NCBI RefSeq assembly: GCF_900176255.2
Contig: NZ_FXEG02000004.1
Coordinates: 27,514-91,513, forward strand
Length of the DNA: 64,000 nt
Direction of reading: 5' to 3'
From: Mycobacterium ahvazicum
GTDB taxonomy: Bacteria; Actinomycetota; Actinomycetes; Mycobacteriales; Mycobacteriaceae
Positions 1 through 8,380 of this stretch are shown here, piece after piece. The notes below the pieces were generated by a model. That model saw nothing but the letters and a program-made list of their open reading frames with translations. It had not been told where the DNA came from and searched no databases. Position numbers and translations under genes: made by a program. Numbering within the stretch: the first letter of the stretch is position 1; each line of letters begins with the position of its first letter.

Positions 1-225
1 CGTCCACAACACCGAAGCCGCATTGGAACGCTTTGTCAATCAAGGTAATTCATCGCATCGGTGGCAGACATCCGGCTGCGGGCCGGTTCATCAAGGCCGC
101 GTGACCCGATTCAGACCTTCCGAATCCGGCATCGGCCTCACTAAGCTTTCAGGGCGGCTGTTGATTTGCTGCGCGGCGATTGATATGCAGGAAGCAGCTG
201 TGGCCAACACTTCAAGGAGATGTCG

Positions 226-960
226 ATGAAGCTCTCGCCTCGCACCGTTAGCGCCGCCGCTGCCGCCGCGCTCGCCCTCGTCCTCACCATCGCCGGCTGC
301 TCGAGCAATTCGAACACCGGCAAATCGCCCGGGACCACCGCCACCACCTCCAGCAGTGAGGCGGCCACGCTGCTCAAGCAGGCCGCGGACGCGATGACCA
401 AGGTGACCGGGATGCACGTCAGCGTGGCGGTGCAGGGCGACGTGCCCAACCTGCGGGTGACCAAGCTCGACGGCGACATCTCCAACACACCGCAGACGGT
501 TGCCACCGGTAGCGCGACGCTGCTCGTCGGCAAATCCCCGCAAGACGCGAAGTTCGTCTACGTCGACGGCCACCTCTACTCCGACCTCGGGCAACCGGGC
601 ACCTACACCGACTTCGGCAACGGCGCCTCGATCTACAACGTGTCGGTGCTGCTGGACCCCGGTAAGGGGCTGGCCAACCTGCTGTCGAAACTGCAGGGCG
701 GCGCGGTGGCCGGCACCGAGCAGGTCAACGGCGTCGCGACCACCAAGATCACCGGCAACTCGTCGGCGGACGACGTCGCCACGCTGGCCGGCTCCAAGCT
801 GACCGCCCAGAGTGTGACGACGGTGCCCACCACGGTCTGGATCGCCTCGGACGGCTCCTCACACCTGGTCCAGCTCCAGGTCCATCCCACGAATGACACC
901 TCGGTGACGCTGACGATGTCGGACTGGGGCAAGACAGTCACCGCCACCAAGCCTGTGTAG
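226..960 (+). CDS. lprA: LprA-type cell-wall lipoprotein
   Basis: Exported lipoprotein of the LppX/LprAFG family (Rv1270c orthologue by position); LprA of M. tuberculosis is a TLR2 agonist and the family binds lipids in a hydrophobic pocket. The N-terminus has a Lys/Arg n-region, an Ala/Leu-rich hydrophobic core and a lipobox ending TIAGC with the acylated Cys at residue 25, then a Ser/Thr-rich linker and a beta-rich domain of about 200 residues. I chose ATG 226 because AAGGAG at 214-219 sits 6 nt upstream; the in-frame ATG at 220 directly abuts that site. First of three consecutive genes for exported proteins. Synteny and lipobox are strong; the ligand is not known from sequence. Confidence 0.9.
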   Translation: MKLSPRTVSAAAAAALALVLTIAGCSSNSNTGKSPGTTATTSSSEAATLLKQAADAMTKVTGMHVSVAVQGDVPNLRVTKLDGDISNTPQTVATGSATLLVGKSPQDAKFVYVDGHLYSDLGQPGTYTDFGNGASIYNVSVLLDPGKGLANLLSKLQGGAVAGTEQVNGVATTKITGNSSADDVATLAGSKLTAQSVTTVPTTVWIASDGSSHLVQLQVHPTNDTSVTLTMSDWGKTVTATKPV

Positions 961-1005
961 ACCGTGCAAACCGCCGGACCGCCGGCACTCGGAAAGGAAT
1001 CACCA

Positions 1006-1368
1006 ATGAGGATGATTACTCGTCGCCGGCGGTTCACGATGGCCGGCATGGCCGCTGCCGCCGTCGTCAGCGTCGCGCTGGCTCCCGCGGCCGGCGCCGC
1101 CGATCAATACGGCGCGATCGCCTACTCCAGCAACGGTTCCTGGGGCCGCAGCTGGGACTACCCGACCCGGCCGGCCGCGGAGGCCACCGCGGTCAAAAAT
1201 TGCGCCTACACGGACTGCAAGGTGCTGACCAGCTTCACCGATTGCGGCGCTGTCGCGACCAATGGCAGGGCGTTCCAGGGCGGAGTCGGCGCCACCCTGG
1301 CCGCCGCGATGAGGGACGCGCTGACCAAACTCGGTGGCGGCTCCATCGACACGTGGGCGTGCAACTAG
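1006..1368 (+). CDS. Small secreted DUF4189 protein (Rv1269c-like)
   Basis: A 120-residue secreted protein of unknown function. It has an Arg-rich n-region (ITRRRRF), a hydrophobic segment and a likely signal peptidase site after PAAGA near residue 32. The mature part (QYGAIAYSS, then four Cys before the C-terminal CN) matches the DUF4189 pattern, in which Cys residues probably form disulfides outside the membrane. ATG 1006 is preceded by AAAGGA at 993-998, better than an in-frame GTG at 964. It lies 45 nt after lprA, so the two may be cotranscribed. Orthologous to Rv1269c by position and length. Confidence 0.85.
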   Translation: MRMITRRRRFTMAGMAAAAVVSVALAPAAGAADQYGAIAYSSNGSWGRSWDYPTRPAAEATAVKNCAYTDCKVLTSFTDCGAVATNGRAFQGGVGATLAAAMRDALTKLGGGSIDTWACN

Positions 1369-1444
1369 CGGTCTTCATCCCCGCGCGGACGGCGCGAGGT
1401 CACTCCAAGAATTCGTGGAGATAACAAATAGGCCACGATCAGAG

Positions 1445-1486
1445 CCTTTTCTCAACCACCCCGCACAACCGCGGGACGAGAAAAGG
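1445..1486 (+). promoter_or_regulatory. 5' UTR hairpin that buries the ribosome binding site of the next gene
   Basis: CCTTTTCTC (1445-1453) pairs perfectly with GAGAAAAGG (1478-1486), and inside it CCCGC (1460-1464) pairs with GCGGG (1471-1475). The 3' arm contains most of AAAAGGGG (1481-1488), the Shine-Dalgarno sequence of the gene starting at 1495. In mRNA the ribosome site would be in the stem, so translation could depend on melting or on a binding factor. It could also act as a terminator for the upstream gene, but no T-run follows. Confidence 0.6.
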
Positions 1487-1494
1487 GGACAACG

Positions 1495-2193
1495 ATGAAG
1501 ACCACGAAGATCGCCGCGATCGCCAAGACCGCCACCCTGGCAATCATCGCCGTTGCCGTCGCGCTGGGATTGGCCGCACCGGCCGGCGCCGCCGCCGGCA
1601 CGATGTACGGCGACCCGGTGGCCGCCGCCAAGTACTGGCGCTACCAGAAGTACGACGACTGCGTCCTGATGTCGAGCGCCGACGTGATCGGCCAGATCAC
1701 CGGCAAGGAGCCCTCGGAGCGGGCCATCATCAAGGCGGCCCAAGCCACGCCGAGCGTCGTGCACCCCGGTTCGATCTACACCACGCCGGCCAACACCAAG
1801 AACCCGAATTCCGGTATGGGCACCAGCTTTGCGGACATCCCGACATTGCTGGAGCTGTACAAGATCAACGGCACGATCACCAACAGGGAGCACGCCGCCA
1901 AAGACGGCATCCTCGGTGGCATCGAAGGGCTCGAGGAGCAACTCGGCGAGGGCCACAAGGTCATCGTCAGCGTCAACGGAGAACTCATCTGGGGCCAGCC
2001 CGTCGAAAACAAGGACGACAAGGGCAACCCCCGCGGTGACCACGCGGTGGTGGTCACCGGTATCGACACCGCCAACGATGTGGTCCACCTCAACGACAGC
2101 GGCACCAAGGACGGCCGCGACGAGCAGATCCCGATGGCGCTCTTCATGAAAGCCTGGGAGGCCAGCAAGCAGCTGATGGTATTCACCACCTAG
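1495..2193 (+). CDS. Secreted C39-like cysteine-peptidase-fold protein (Rv1268c-like)
   Basis: A 232-residue exported protein. Residues 1-32 are a signal peptide (Lys-rich start, Ala/Ile/Val core, APAGAAA cleavage region). The mature domain has the landmarks of the peptidase C39-like (papain-like) fold: DDC near residue 57 as candidate nucleophile, GDHAVVVTG near 182 with the candidate His, and LNDSG near 201 with the third polar residue. Such bacterial domains may be peptidases or bind peptides; the substrate here is unknown. ATG 1495 has AAAAGGGG at 1481-1488. A strong hairpin follows the gene. Length and position match Rv1268c. Confidence 0.85.
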   Translation: MKTTKIAAIAKTATLAIIAVAVALGLAAPAGAAAGTMYGDPVAAAKYWRYQKYDDCVLMSSADVIGQITGKEPSERAIIKAAQATPSVVHPGSIYTTPANTKNPNSGMGTSFADIPTLLELYKINGTITNREHAAKDGILGGIEGLEEQLGEGHKVIVSVNGELIWGQPVENKDDKGNPRGDHAVVVTGIDTANDVVHLNDSGTKDGRDEQIPMALFMKAWEASKQLMVFTT

Positions 2194-2213
2194 CCGCACA
2201 CGCACGGCAAACC

Positions 2214-2258
2214 GGCGGGCAGCCACCCGAAGCACACGCATCGGGCCGGCTGCCCGCC
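2214..2258 (+). terminator. Strong hairpin, probable terminator after the C39-like gene
   Basis: GGCGGGCAGCC (2214-2224) and GGCTGCCCGCC (2248-2258) form an 11-bp perfect stem; inside it CCCGA (2226-2230) pairs with TCGGG (2241-2245). It begins 20 nt after the stop codon at 2193. No U-tract follows, which is usual for mycobacterial hairpins. The rest of 2259-2475 holds no gene I can support and must contain the embR promoter. Confidence 0.65.
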
Positions 2259-2475
2259 TGATGCGTTTCGATGAATCCCAACCGAATTCGAGCGAGCCGT
2301 CCATGATCACGCTGGCAGGGAACGCATTTCAGTCGGCGGCAACGCCGAAACCGCGGCACACCAATGTTCACCGGTATTACCGAATTCGGTGGGTTCGTAT
2401 CACAATGTCAAGGAATGACTCACCGTATGGGCAGATGACGCCGCGCAGGGAACCCGGAAGGGCTGGTTAGCGACG

Positions 2476-3630
2476 ATGGTAGACAAAAGTCTCGAATTCG
2501 GCCTGCTCGGGCCGTTGGAGATGACTGTTGACGGCACCATGGTGCCGTTGGGCACGCCCAAACAGCGGGCGGTGCTGGCCATGCTGCTGATGAACCGGAA
2601 CAGCCCGGTCGGCGTCGAAAGGCTGATCACCGCCCTGTGGCAGGACGAGCCCCCGTCCGGCGCCCGGGCCAGCATCCACTCCTACGTGTCGAATCTGCGC
2701 AAACTGCTCAGCGGCGCGGGTATTGACCCGCGGGTGGTGCTGGCCGCGGCACCGCCGGGTTACCGGCTCACCGTCGACGAAAACAGTTGCGATCTGGGAC
2801 GGTTCATCACGGAGAAGACCGCGGGCGTGCAGGCGGCCGCGCTCAGCAGGTTCGAGCAGGCCAGCCAGCACCTGTCGACGGCGCTGGCGCAATGGCGGGG
2901 ACCGGTGCTCGAGGACCTGCGCGACTTTCAGTTCGTCGACACCTTCGCCACCTCGCTCGTGGAGGAGAAAATTCTCGTCCACACCGCGAAGGCAGAGGCC
3001 GAAATCGCTTGCGGACGTGGCGCCTCCGTGGTCAGCGACCTCGAGGTCCTGATCACCGAGCACCCCTATCGCGAGCCGCTGTGGGCCCAGCTGATCACGG
3101 CCTACTATCTGACCGACCGCCAATCCGACGCGCTGGCCGCGTACCGGCGGGTGAAGACGACACTGGCCGACGAGCTCGGGATCGACCCCGGCCCGACGTT
3201 GCGTGACCTGAACGAAAAGATCCTGCGCCAGGAGCCGCTGGACGCCAAGAAATCGGCGCGGACCACGGCGGTGGGCACCATCACCCTGCTGGACCAGCGC
3301 ACCAAGGTCCCCGCCGGCAAGCCCGCCGCCTACCTGCACGAGGCGTCGGGTCGCAGTTACCCACTGCGCATGGCGGAGACCCGGATCGGGCGTCTCAGTG
3401 ACAACGACATCGTCCTGGCCAGCGCCAACGTGAGCCGCCATCACGCCGTCATCGTCGACACCGGCACCAGCTACATCATCAACGACCTGCGGTCGTCCAA
3501 CGGCGTACACGTGCAACACCAACGCATCCGCTCGGCGGCCACGCTGAAGGACGGCGATCACGTCCGAATCTGCGACCACGAATTCACGTTCGAGATCCCC
3601 CGGGGCTACAACAGCGACGCAGCAAACTGA
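2476..3630 (+). CDS. embR: EmbR, SARP-type transcription factor with C-terminal FHA domain
   Basis: Transcriptional regulator of arabinosyltransferase (emb) genes in M. tuberculosis, controlled by PknH through FHA-phosphothreonine recognition. Of 384 residues, about 1-100 form the OmpR-like winged helix (LGPLEMTVDG, KQRAVLAMLL), 105-250 the bacterial transcriptional activation domain (ending DELGIDPGPTL) and 285-380 the FHA domain. The FHA phosphopeptide residues are visible as Arg306 (RIGR), Ser320 (SRHH) and Asn342 (SSNG), each six lower than the known Arg312, Ser326 and Asn348 of M. tuberculosis EmbR. The start ATG has only a weak ribosome site. The kinase genes follow in the same direction, as in M. 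tuberculosis. Confidence 0.93.
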   Translation: MVDKSLEFGLLGPLEMTVDGTMVPLGTPKQRAVLAMLLMNRNSPVGVERLITALWQDEPPSGARASIHSYVSNLRKLLSGAGIDPRVVLAAAPPGYRLTVDENSCDLGRFITEKTAGVQAAALSRFEQASQHLSTALAQWRGPVLEDLRDFQFVDTFATSLVEEKILVHTAKAEAEIACGRGASVVSDLEVLITEHPYREPLWAQLITAYYLTDRQSDALAAYRRVKTTLADELGIDPGPTLRDLNEKILRQEPLDAKKSARTTAVGTITLLDQRTKVPAGKPAAYLHEASGRSYPLRMAETRIGRLSDNDIVLASANVSRHHAVIVDTGTSYIINDLRSSNGVHVQHQRIRSAATLKDGDHVRICDHEFTFEIPRGYNSDAAN

Positions 3631-3827
3631 ATATTGTTGTCGTACAAGTTCTTTCGTAATAAATGCTGGCATGGTCAATCACCACAAGGCTTTTCGCCGG
3701 GCCGCACCGGTGTCGGTGGGCGACTCGCCCGCGCGGGGATCTCGCGATTTGTCACGCGTTCGGATGCGCGACGGCCTACCGTGATGGTTGCTAGTCGCGG
3801 TGGTTACGAGCGAGGATCTGCCCGTAA

Positions 3828-3873
3828 TTGTTGATATCGTCGGCGGGTCTGCGGTCGGTTTGGAGGATCAGCG
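3828..3873 (+). repeat. Leader repeat, copy 1 (upstream of first kinase)
   Basis: This 46-nt leader matches the one before the second kinase (8335-8380) at 44 of 46 positions without gaps. It holds the ribosome site GGAGGA (3862-3867, 6 nt from ATG 3874) and a -10-like TATCGT at 3835-3840. It shows that the kinase gene was duplicated together with its 5' leader. The rest of the 3631-3827 gap shows no supported gene. Confidence 0.85.
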
Positions 3874-5679
3874 ATGAGCGAGGAGCAGAACTCGCGGGTC
3901 GGGACGATGTTCGGGCCCTACCGCCTCAAGCGGCTGCTGGGCCGGGGCGGGATGGGCGAGGTATACGAAGCCGAGCACACCGTGAAGGAGTGGACGGTCG
4001 CGGTCAAGGTGATGACCGCGGAGTTCAGCCGGGACCCCGTCTTTCGTGAGCGGATGCGGCGCGAGGCGCGCACCGCGGGCCGTTTGCAGGAACCGCACGT
4101 CGTGCCGATCCACGACTACGGCGAAATCGACGGCCAGATGTTCATGGAGATGCACCTCATCGAGGGCATCGACCTGGACGACATGCTCAAGCGGTTCGGA
4201 CCGTTGACCGCACCGCGCGCGGTCGCGATCATCACCCAGATCGCCTCGGCCCTCGACGCGGCCCACGCCGCCGGCGTCATGCACCGCGACATCAAGCCGC
4301 CCAACATCCTGATCACCCGCGACGACTTCGCCTACCTGGTCGACTTCGGCATCGCCAGCGCCACCACCGACGAGAAGCTCACCCAGCTCGGCACCGCGGT
4401 CGGCACCTGGAAATACATGGCGCCCGAACGCTTTTCCAACGGCGAGGTAACTTACCGCGCCGACATCTACGCGTTGGCCTGCGTACTGTACGAGTGCCTG
4501 ACGGGCACCCCGCCGTACCGCGCGGGCACCGCGGGCGAGCTGGTCCGGGCTCACACGACCGACGCCATCCCGCAGGCCAGCGCGGTCCGCTCGGGAATCC
4601 CCAAGGCTTTCGACGCGGTGATCGCGCGCGGCATGGCCAAAAAGCCCGAGGACCGCTACGCCAGCGCCGGTGATCTGGCGCTGGCCGCCCACGAGGCGCT
4701 CAGCAACCCCGATCAAGACCACGCCGACGACATCCTGCGCCGCAGCGTCGAGGCCACCCTGGCCGCCGAGATCAAGAGCGACCCTCCCCCGACCACTCCC
4801 GCCACGGCGCCACCGCCGCCCAGTACGCCGCCGGGGCCGTATCCGGGCCAGAGCTCCGGGCCGGTGCGGCCCACACCGACCGCCCGGCCCTGGGCACCCG
4901 AGAGCGGCCCGGTGCCGACTCCGAGCCAGCACGCCTCCGGCGCGCACTATTACCAAGGCACCAGCGGCAACTGGGGTGGCACGCCGCCGGGCGCACCCCC
5001 GCCCGCCGGGCCCACTACCTGGACGCTGGGACAGCCACCGCCGCCCAAACCCAAACGCAGCCCCTGGCCGATCGTGATCGGAGCGGTCGCCCTGGTCGTG
5101 GTCCTGGTGCTTGCCGCGATCGGCGTCTACCTGGCCACGAAGGAGGACGACAAACCCACTCCGCATCCCCCACCGACCAGCACCACCACCCCGCGCAAGA
5201 CCACGACCACGACCACCCCCACCACCACGACACCCGCGCCCGGCGACCTGGAAGGCCAGCTGCTCAGCATGGTGCCCCCCGGCTACCCGAGCGGCGTGTG
5301 CACACCGGCCACCGCAAAACCCAACACCGTGTGGTCGGACGCGCTGGCGGTGGTCGACTGCGACCAGAACACCAACCCCGGCGGCCCGTCCAAAGCGCGC
5401 TATGGGCTCTTCCCCAATCCGGGTGTCCTCAAAGACGCGACGGACGCCGACATCAAGCTCCTGACGCTGGCGACCTGTCCCGGGGAAACCAACAACCCGG
5501 AAACCTGGCAGCACCCGAATGACCCGAAGGTCGACGTCGGCGTGGTCGCCTGCGGCACCTACAACAACCACCCCAACATGGTGTGGAGCAACCAGGTCAA
5601 GCTGCTGCTGTGCGACGTCTTCGGCGACCCCCCGACCATCGAGGAGCTGCACACCTGGTGGACCAAATACGGTGGCTGA
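3874..5679 (+). CDS. PknH-type membrane Ser/Thr kinase with a divergent extracellular domain (copy 1)
   Basis: A 601-residue receptor-like kinase. Residues 15-275 are the Hanks kinase domain: GRGGMGEV loop, ATP Lys45, HRD with catalytic Asp139, DFG 157-159, and activation-loop Thr170 and Thr174 in TQLGT (the PknH autophosphorylation positions). A Pro-rich juxtamembrane stretch (about 300-390) precedes one transmembrane helix near 397-420, then a Thr-rich linker (425-455). The extracellular domain (458-601) has five Cys (476, 496, 535, 560, 580) and does not resemble the PknH sensor domain; I do not recognise it. The kinase half is near-identical to the gene at 8381, so this is a duplicate with a swapped or diverged sensor. 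It sits next to embR and a double-FHA exporter, both plausible substrates. Confidence 0.88.
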   Translation: MSEEQNSRVGTMFGPYRLKRLLGRGGMGEVYEAEHTVKEWTVAVKVMTAEFSRDPVFRERMRREARTAGRLQEPHVVPIHDYGEIDGQMFMEMHLIEGIDLDDMLKRFGPLTAPRAVAIITQIASALDAAHAAGVMHRDIKPPNILITRDDFAYLVDFGIASATTDEKLTQLGTAVGTWKYMAPERFSNGEVTYRADIYALACVLYECLTGTPPYRAGTAGELVRAHTTDAIPQASAVRSGIPKAFDAVIARGMAKKPEDRYASAGDLALAAHEALSNPDQDHADDILRRSVEATLAAEIKSDPPPTTPATAPPPPSTPPGPYPGQSSGPVRPTPTARPWAPESGPVPTPSQHASGAHYYQGTSGNWGGTPPGAPPPAGPTTWTLGQPPPPKPKRSPWPIVIGAVALVVVLVLAAIGVYLATKEDDKPTPHPPPTSTTTPRKTTTTTTPTTTTPAPGDLEGQLLSMVPPGYPSGVCTPATAKPNTVWSDALAVVDCDQNTNPGGPSKARYGLFPNPGVLKDATDADIKLLTLATCPGETNNPETWQHPNDPKVDVGVVACGTYNNHPNMVWSNQVKLLLCDVFGDPPTIEELHTWWTKYGG

Positions 5680-5832
5680 CCCGCGGCAGCTAAAGATCAA
5701 CCAGCCCAACGGCATTGCCAGCAACCGCGCCCGAGGGCGCAATAACGCGAGGACCACGCCTGGATCAGCTATACAAGTGGTGGATGTGAGTACCGTTCTC
5801 GAGGCGGCTAGCTAACACAGCGGAGGCAATGC

Positions 5833-8202
5833 GTGGACGACAGGACCGACATGGTCACCACCATTCCCGGGCTACAACTGCGGGCGGGTGGGCGTACCTG
5901 GCAGGCCACCGCTGGCCGGTCCTGGAGCGTTGGCCGTGCGCACGAGGCCGACATTCAGCTGGAAAACCCGAGAGTGTCGCGCCAGCACGCGGTGCTACAG
6001 CCGACGCCCGCGGGTTGGGTTCTGGTCAACCGCAGCAACAACGGCATGTTCGTGAACGGGCGGCGAGTCCAGAGCCTGCCGATAACCCAGCCGATCACCG
6101 TCGTGCTGGGGTCGCCGTCCTCCGGGCAGTCGCTCGAGCTCTGCCCGATCGCCCCACCTCCGAGTCCGGCTCGGACCCAAACCGTCGCGCCGACGATGGG
6201 GTCGGTCGGCGAGACCACGGTGGCCCGGCCTCCAACCGCGGTCTACGCGATGGACCAGATAACCATCGGGATTGGCCGCGGAACACACAACGACGTCGTG
6301 CTCGACGACTTGCTGGTCTCTCGCCACCATGCGGTGCTGCGCCGCTCCGGACAACAGTGGGAACTGGTAGATAGCAACAGCGCCAACGGAACCTACGTCA
6401 ACGGTCACCGGATCGCGCGCGCGATCATCGGCCCGAACGACATCGTCGGCATCGGCCACCAGCTGCTGCACCTGTCCGGCGACCAACTCGTCGAATACAC
6501 CGACACCGGCGACGTGTCCTACCAGGCGTCGAACCTGCGGGTGGTCTCCAACAAGGGCAAGGTGTTGGTGGCCAACGTCAGTTTCGCCCTACCGCAACGC
6601 TGCTTCATGGCGGTGGTAGGGCCAAGCGGCGCAGGCAAATCCACGTTGTTGAGCGCGTTGACCGGATTCCGTCCGGCCTCTAGCGGTGAGGTCCGATACG
6701 ACAATCGCGACCTCTATCAGAACTACGCCGAGCTGCGGCACCGGATCGGCTTCGTGCCGCAGGACGACATCCTGCACACTCAGTTGACGGTGCGACGAGC
6801 GCTGAATTACGCTGCGCAGCTTCGCTTTCCGCAGGACGTATCGACCCGGGAACGAAGGCAGCGCATCGACGAGGTGCTGGGCGAGCTCGGGCTGGCCGCA
6901 CATGCCAATCAACGGATCGACAGCCTGTCGGGCGGTCAGCGCAAGCGCACCAGCGTCGCACTGGAACTGCTGACCAAACCATCCCTGCTGTTCCTCGACG
7001 AGCCCACCTCGGGACTCGATCCGGGCTACGAGAAGTCCGTCATGCAAACGCTGCGCGCGCTGGCCGACGACGGTCGATCCGTCGTGGTGGTCACCCACAA
7101 CACGGCGCAACTGAATCTGTGCGACCGGCTGCTCATCCTGGCGCCGGGCGGCCGGCTGGCGTACTTCGGTCCCCCGCAACAGGCTCTGAATTACTTCGGT
7201 TGCAACGACTTCGCCGACCTGTTCAACCTCCTCGAACACGACACCACGACCGACTGGACCGGCCGCTATGTCGCATCGCCGATTCACGGCGCCCTGACCG
7301 GACCGCACGCCACGCTGAAGGCCCCGGCTCCGGCCAGCCGTCCCGCGAAGGCGGTCGCCCAGCAGAGCGCCGTCGCCCAATTCGCCACGCTGTGCCGCAG
7401 GTATCTGGCGGTCATCGCCGCGGATCGCCAGTACGCGGTGACGCTGCTGGTCCTGCCGCTGCTGCTGAGTCTGTTCGCGCACGCCGTCCCCGGGGAGGCC
7501 GGGCTGTCGCTGACCAAGGCCATCGAAACGAAGTCCACCCAGCCCTCGCAATTGCTGGTGCTGCTGATCATCGGGGGCGCCCTGATGGGTTGCGCCGCCT
7601 CGATCCGCGAGATCGTCAAGGAACGGGCCATCTATCAACGCGAGCACGGCATCGGGTTGTCGCGCGTCGCCTATCTGGCCTCCAAAGTGGTGGTTTTAAC
7701 GGCGTTGACCACACTGCAAGGGCTGATTCTGGGCTTCCTGGGGGTGGTCGGCCTGCCTCCCCCGGACCAGGCCGTCGTCCTGCCTTGGCCCAGAGCCGAA
7801 GTGGCGATGGCGGTCGTCGCCGTCACCGTGGTCTCGATGCTGATCGGTCTGCTGATTTCGGCGATGATCGGCAACGCCGACCGCGGCATGCCGCTGCTGG
7901 TGCTCGTCGTCATGGCCGAACTCGTGCTGTGCGGCGGCATGTTTGGGGTGAAGGGCCGCATCCCGCTGGAGCAACTGGCGTGGCTATCGCCGTCACGCTG
8001 GGCCTACGCGATGGCCGCCTCGACCATCGATCTCGACGATCTGCGCCGCACCGCGGGCGGCGACGAAGACCCGCTGTGGGAGTACGACCCCGGCGATTGG
8101 TGGACGGCCGCGGCTGCCTGCGCCATCCAGGCGATCGTCTTGATCATCCTGATCGCGCTGCGACTCAGACAGCTTGACCCGCAACGCAAAGCGGCCAAGT
8201 GA
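5833..8202 (+). CDS. ABC exporter with two N-terminal FHA domains (Rv1747-like)
   Basis: A half-transporter of 789 residues. Two FHA domains come first: FHA1 about 15-100 (GR 34-35, SRQH 49-52, NRSNNG) and FHA2 about 140-215 (GR 148-149, SRHH 163-166, SANGTYVNG). The ABC ATPase spans about 230-460 (Walker A GPSGAGKST 263-271, signature LSGGQRKR 365-372, Walker B LLFLDE 385-390), followed by an ABC-2 membrane domain (about 520-785) with roughly six helices. Rv1747 of M. tuberculosis is phosphorylated by PknF between its FHA domains and is implicated in phosphatidylinositol mannoside export. Here the inter-FHA linker is short (about 105-138) yet holds six Thr, and the partner kinases are PknH-like and lie on both sides. 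Start is GTG 5833 with GGAGG 7 nt upstream. Confidence 0.92.
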   Translation: MDDRTDMVTTIPGLQLRAGGRTWQATAGRSWSVGRAHEADIQLENPRVSRQHAVLQPTPAGWVLVNRSNNGMFVNGRRVQSLPITQPITVVLGSPSSGQSLELCPIAPPPSPARTQTVAPTMGSVGETTVARPPTAVYAMDQITIGIGRGTHNDVVLDDLLVSRHHAVLRRSGQQWELVDSNSANGTYVNGHRIARAIIGPNDIVGIGHQLLHLSGDQLVEYTDTGDVSYQASNLRVVSNKGKVLVANVSFALPQRCFMAVVGPSGAGKSTLLSALTGFRPASSGEVRYDNRDLYQNYAELRHRIGFVPQDDILHTQLTVRRALNYAAQLRFPQDVSTRERRQRIDEVLGELGLAAHANQRIDSLSGGQRKRTSVALELLTKPSLLFLDEPTSGLDPGYEKSVMQTLRALADDGRSVVVVTHNTAQLNLCDRLLILAPGGRLAYFGPPQQALNYFGCNDFADLFNLLEHDTTTDWTGRYVASPIHGALTGPHATLKAPAPASRPAKAVAQQSAVAQFATLCRRYLAVIAADRQYAVTLLVLPLLLSLFAHAVPGEAGLSLTKAIETKSTQPSQLLVLLIIGGALMGCAASIREIVKERAIYQREHGIGLSRVAYLASKVVVLTALTTLQGLILGFLGVVGLPPPDQAVVLPWPRAEVAMAVVAVTVVSMLIGLLISAMIGNADRGMPLLVLVVMAELVLCGGMFGVKGRIPLEQLAWLSPSRWAYAMAASTIDLDDLRRTAGGDEDPLWEYDPGDWWTAAAACAIQAIVLIILIALRLRQLDPQRKAAK

Positions 8203-8334
8203 CGCTCGCCCCCCGGGGGCCGCGATCGAGACGGAGGCGTTCCGTCGGCGTTTGCCGTCGCCGAGCGGCGGGTCGGCCGCGCCCACCGTCGTGCGTGCTT
8301 GCCGGGCATTGCGGCCGACGGGTTTGCGGGGATT

Positions 8335-8380
8335 TTGTTGATATGGTCGGCGGGTCTGCGGTTGGTTTGGAGGATCAGCG
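8335..8380 (+). repeat. Leader repeat, copy 2 (upstream of second kinase)
   Basis: Second copy of the 46-nt leader (see 3828-3873), 44 of 46 identical, with GGAGGA at 8369-8374 six nt before ATG 8381 and the -10-like TATGGT at 8342-8347, at the same distance from the start as in copy 1. Sequence upstream of the repeat differs between the copies, which places one duplication edge at about 3828/8335. Confidence 0.85.

Noticed and set aside
23..229. Possible gene at the window start
   Set aside because: Short frame without recognisable features; could be the tail of an upstream gene but nothing supports it.
5150..5250. Thr/Pro repeats in the kinase linkers
   Set aside because: Low-complexity spacer typical of mycobacterial kinases, not a tandem repeat element.
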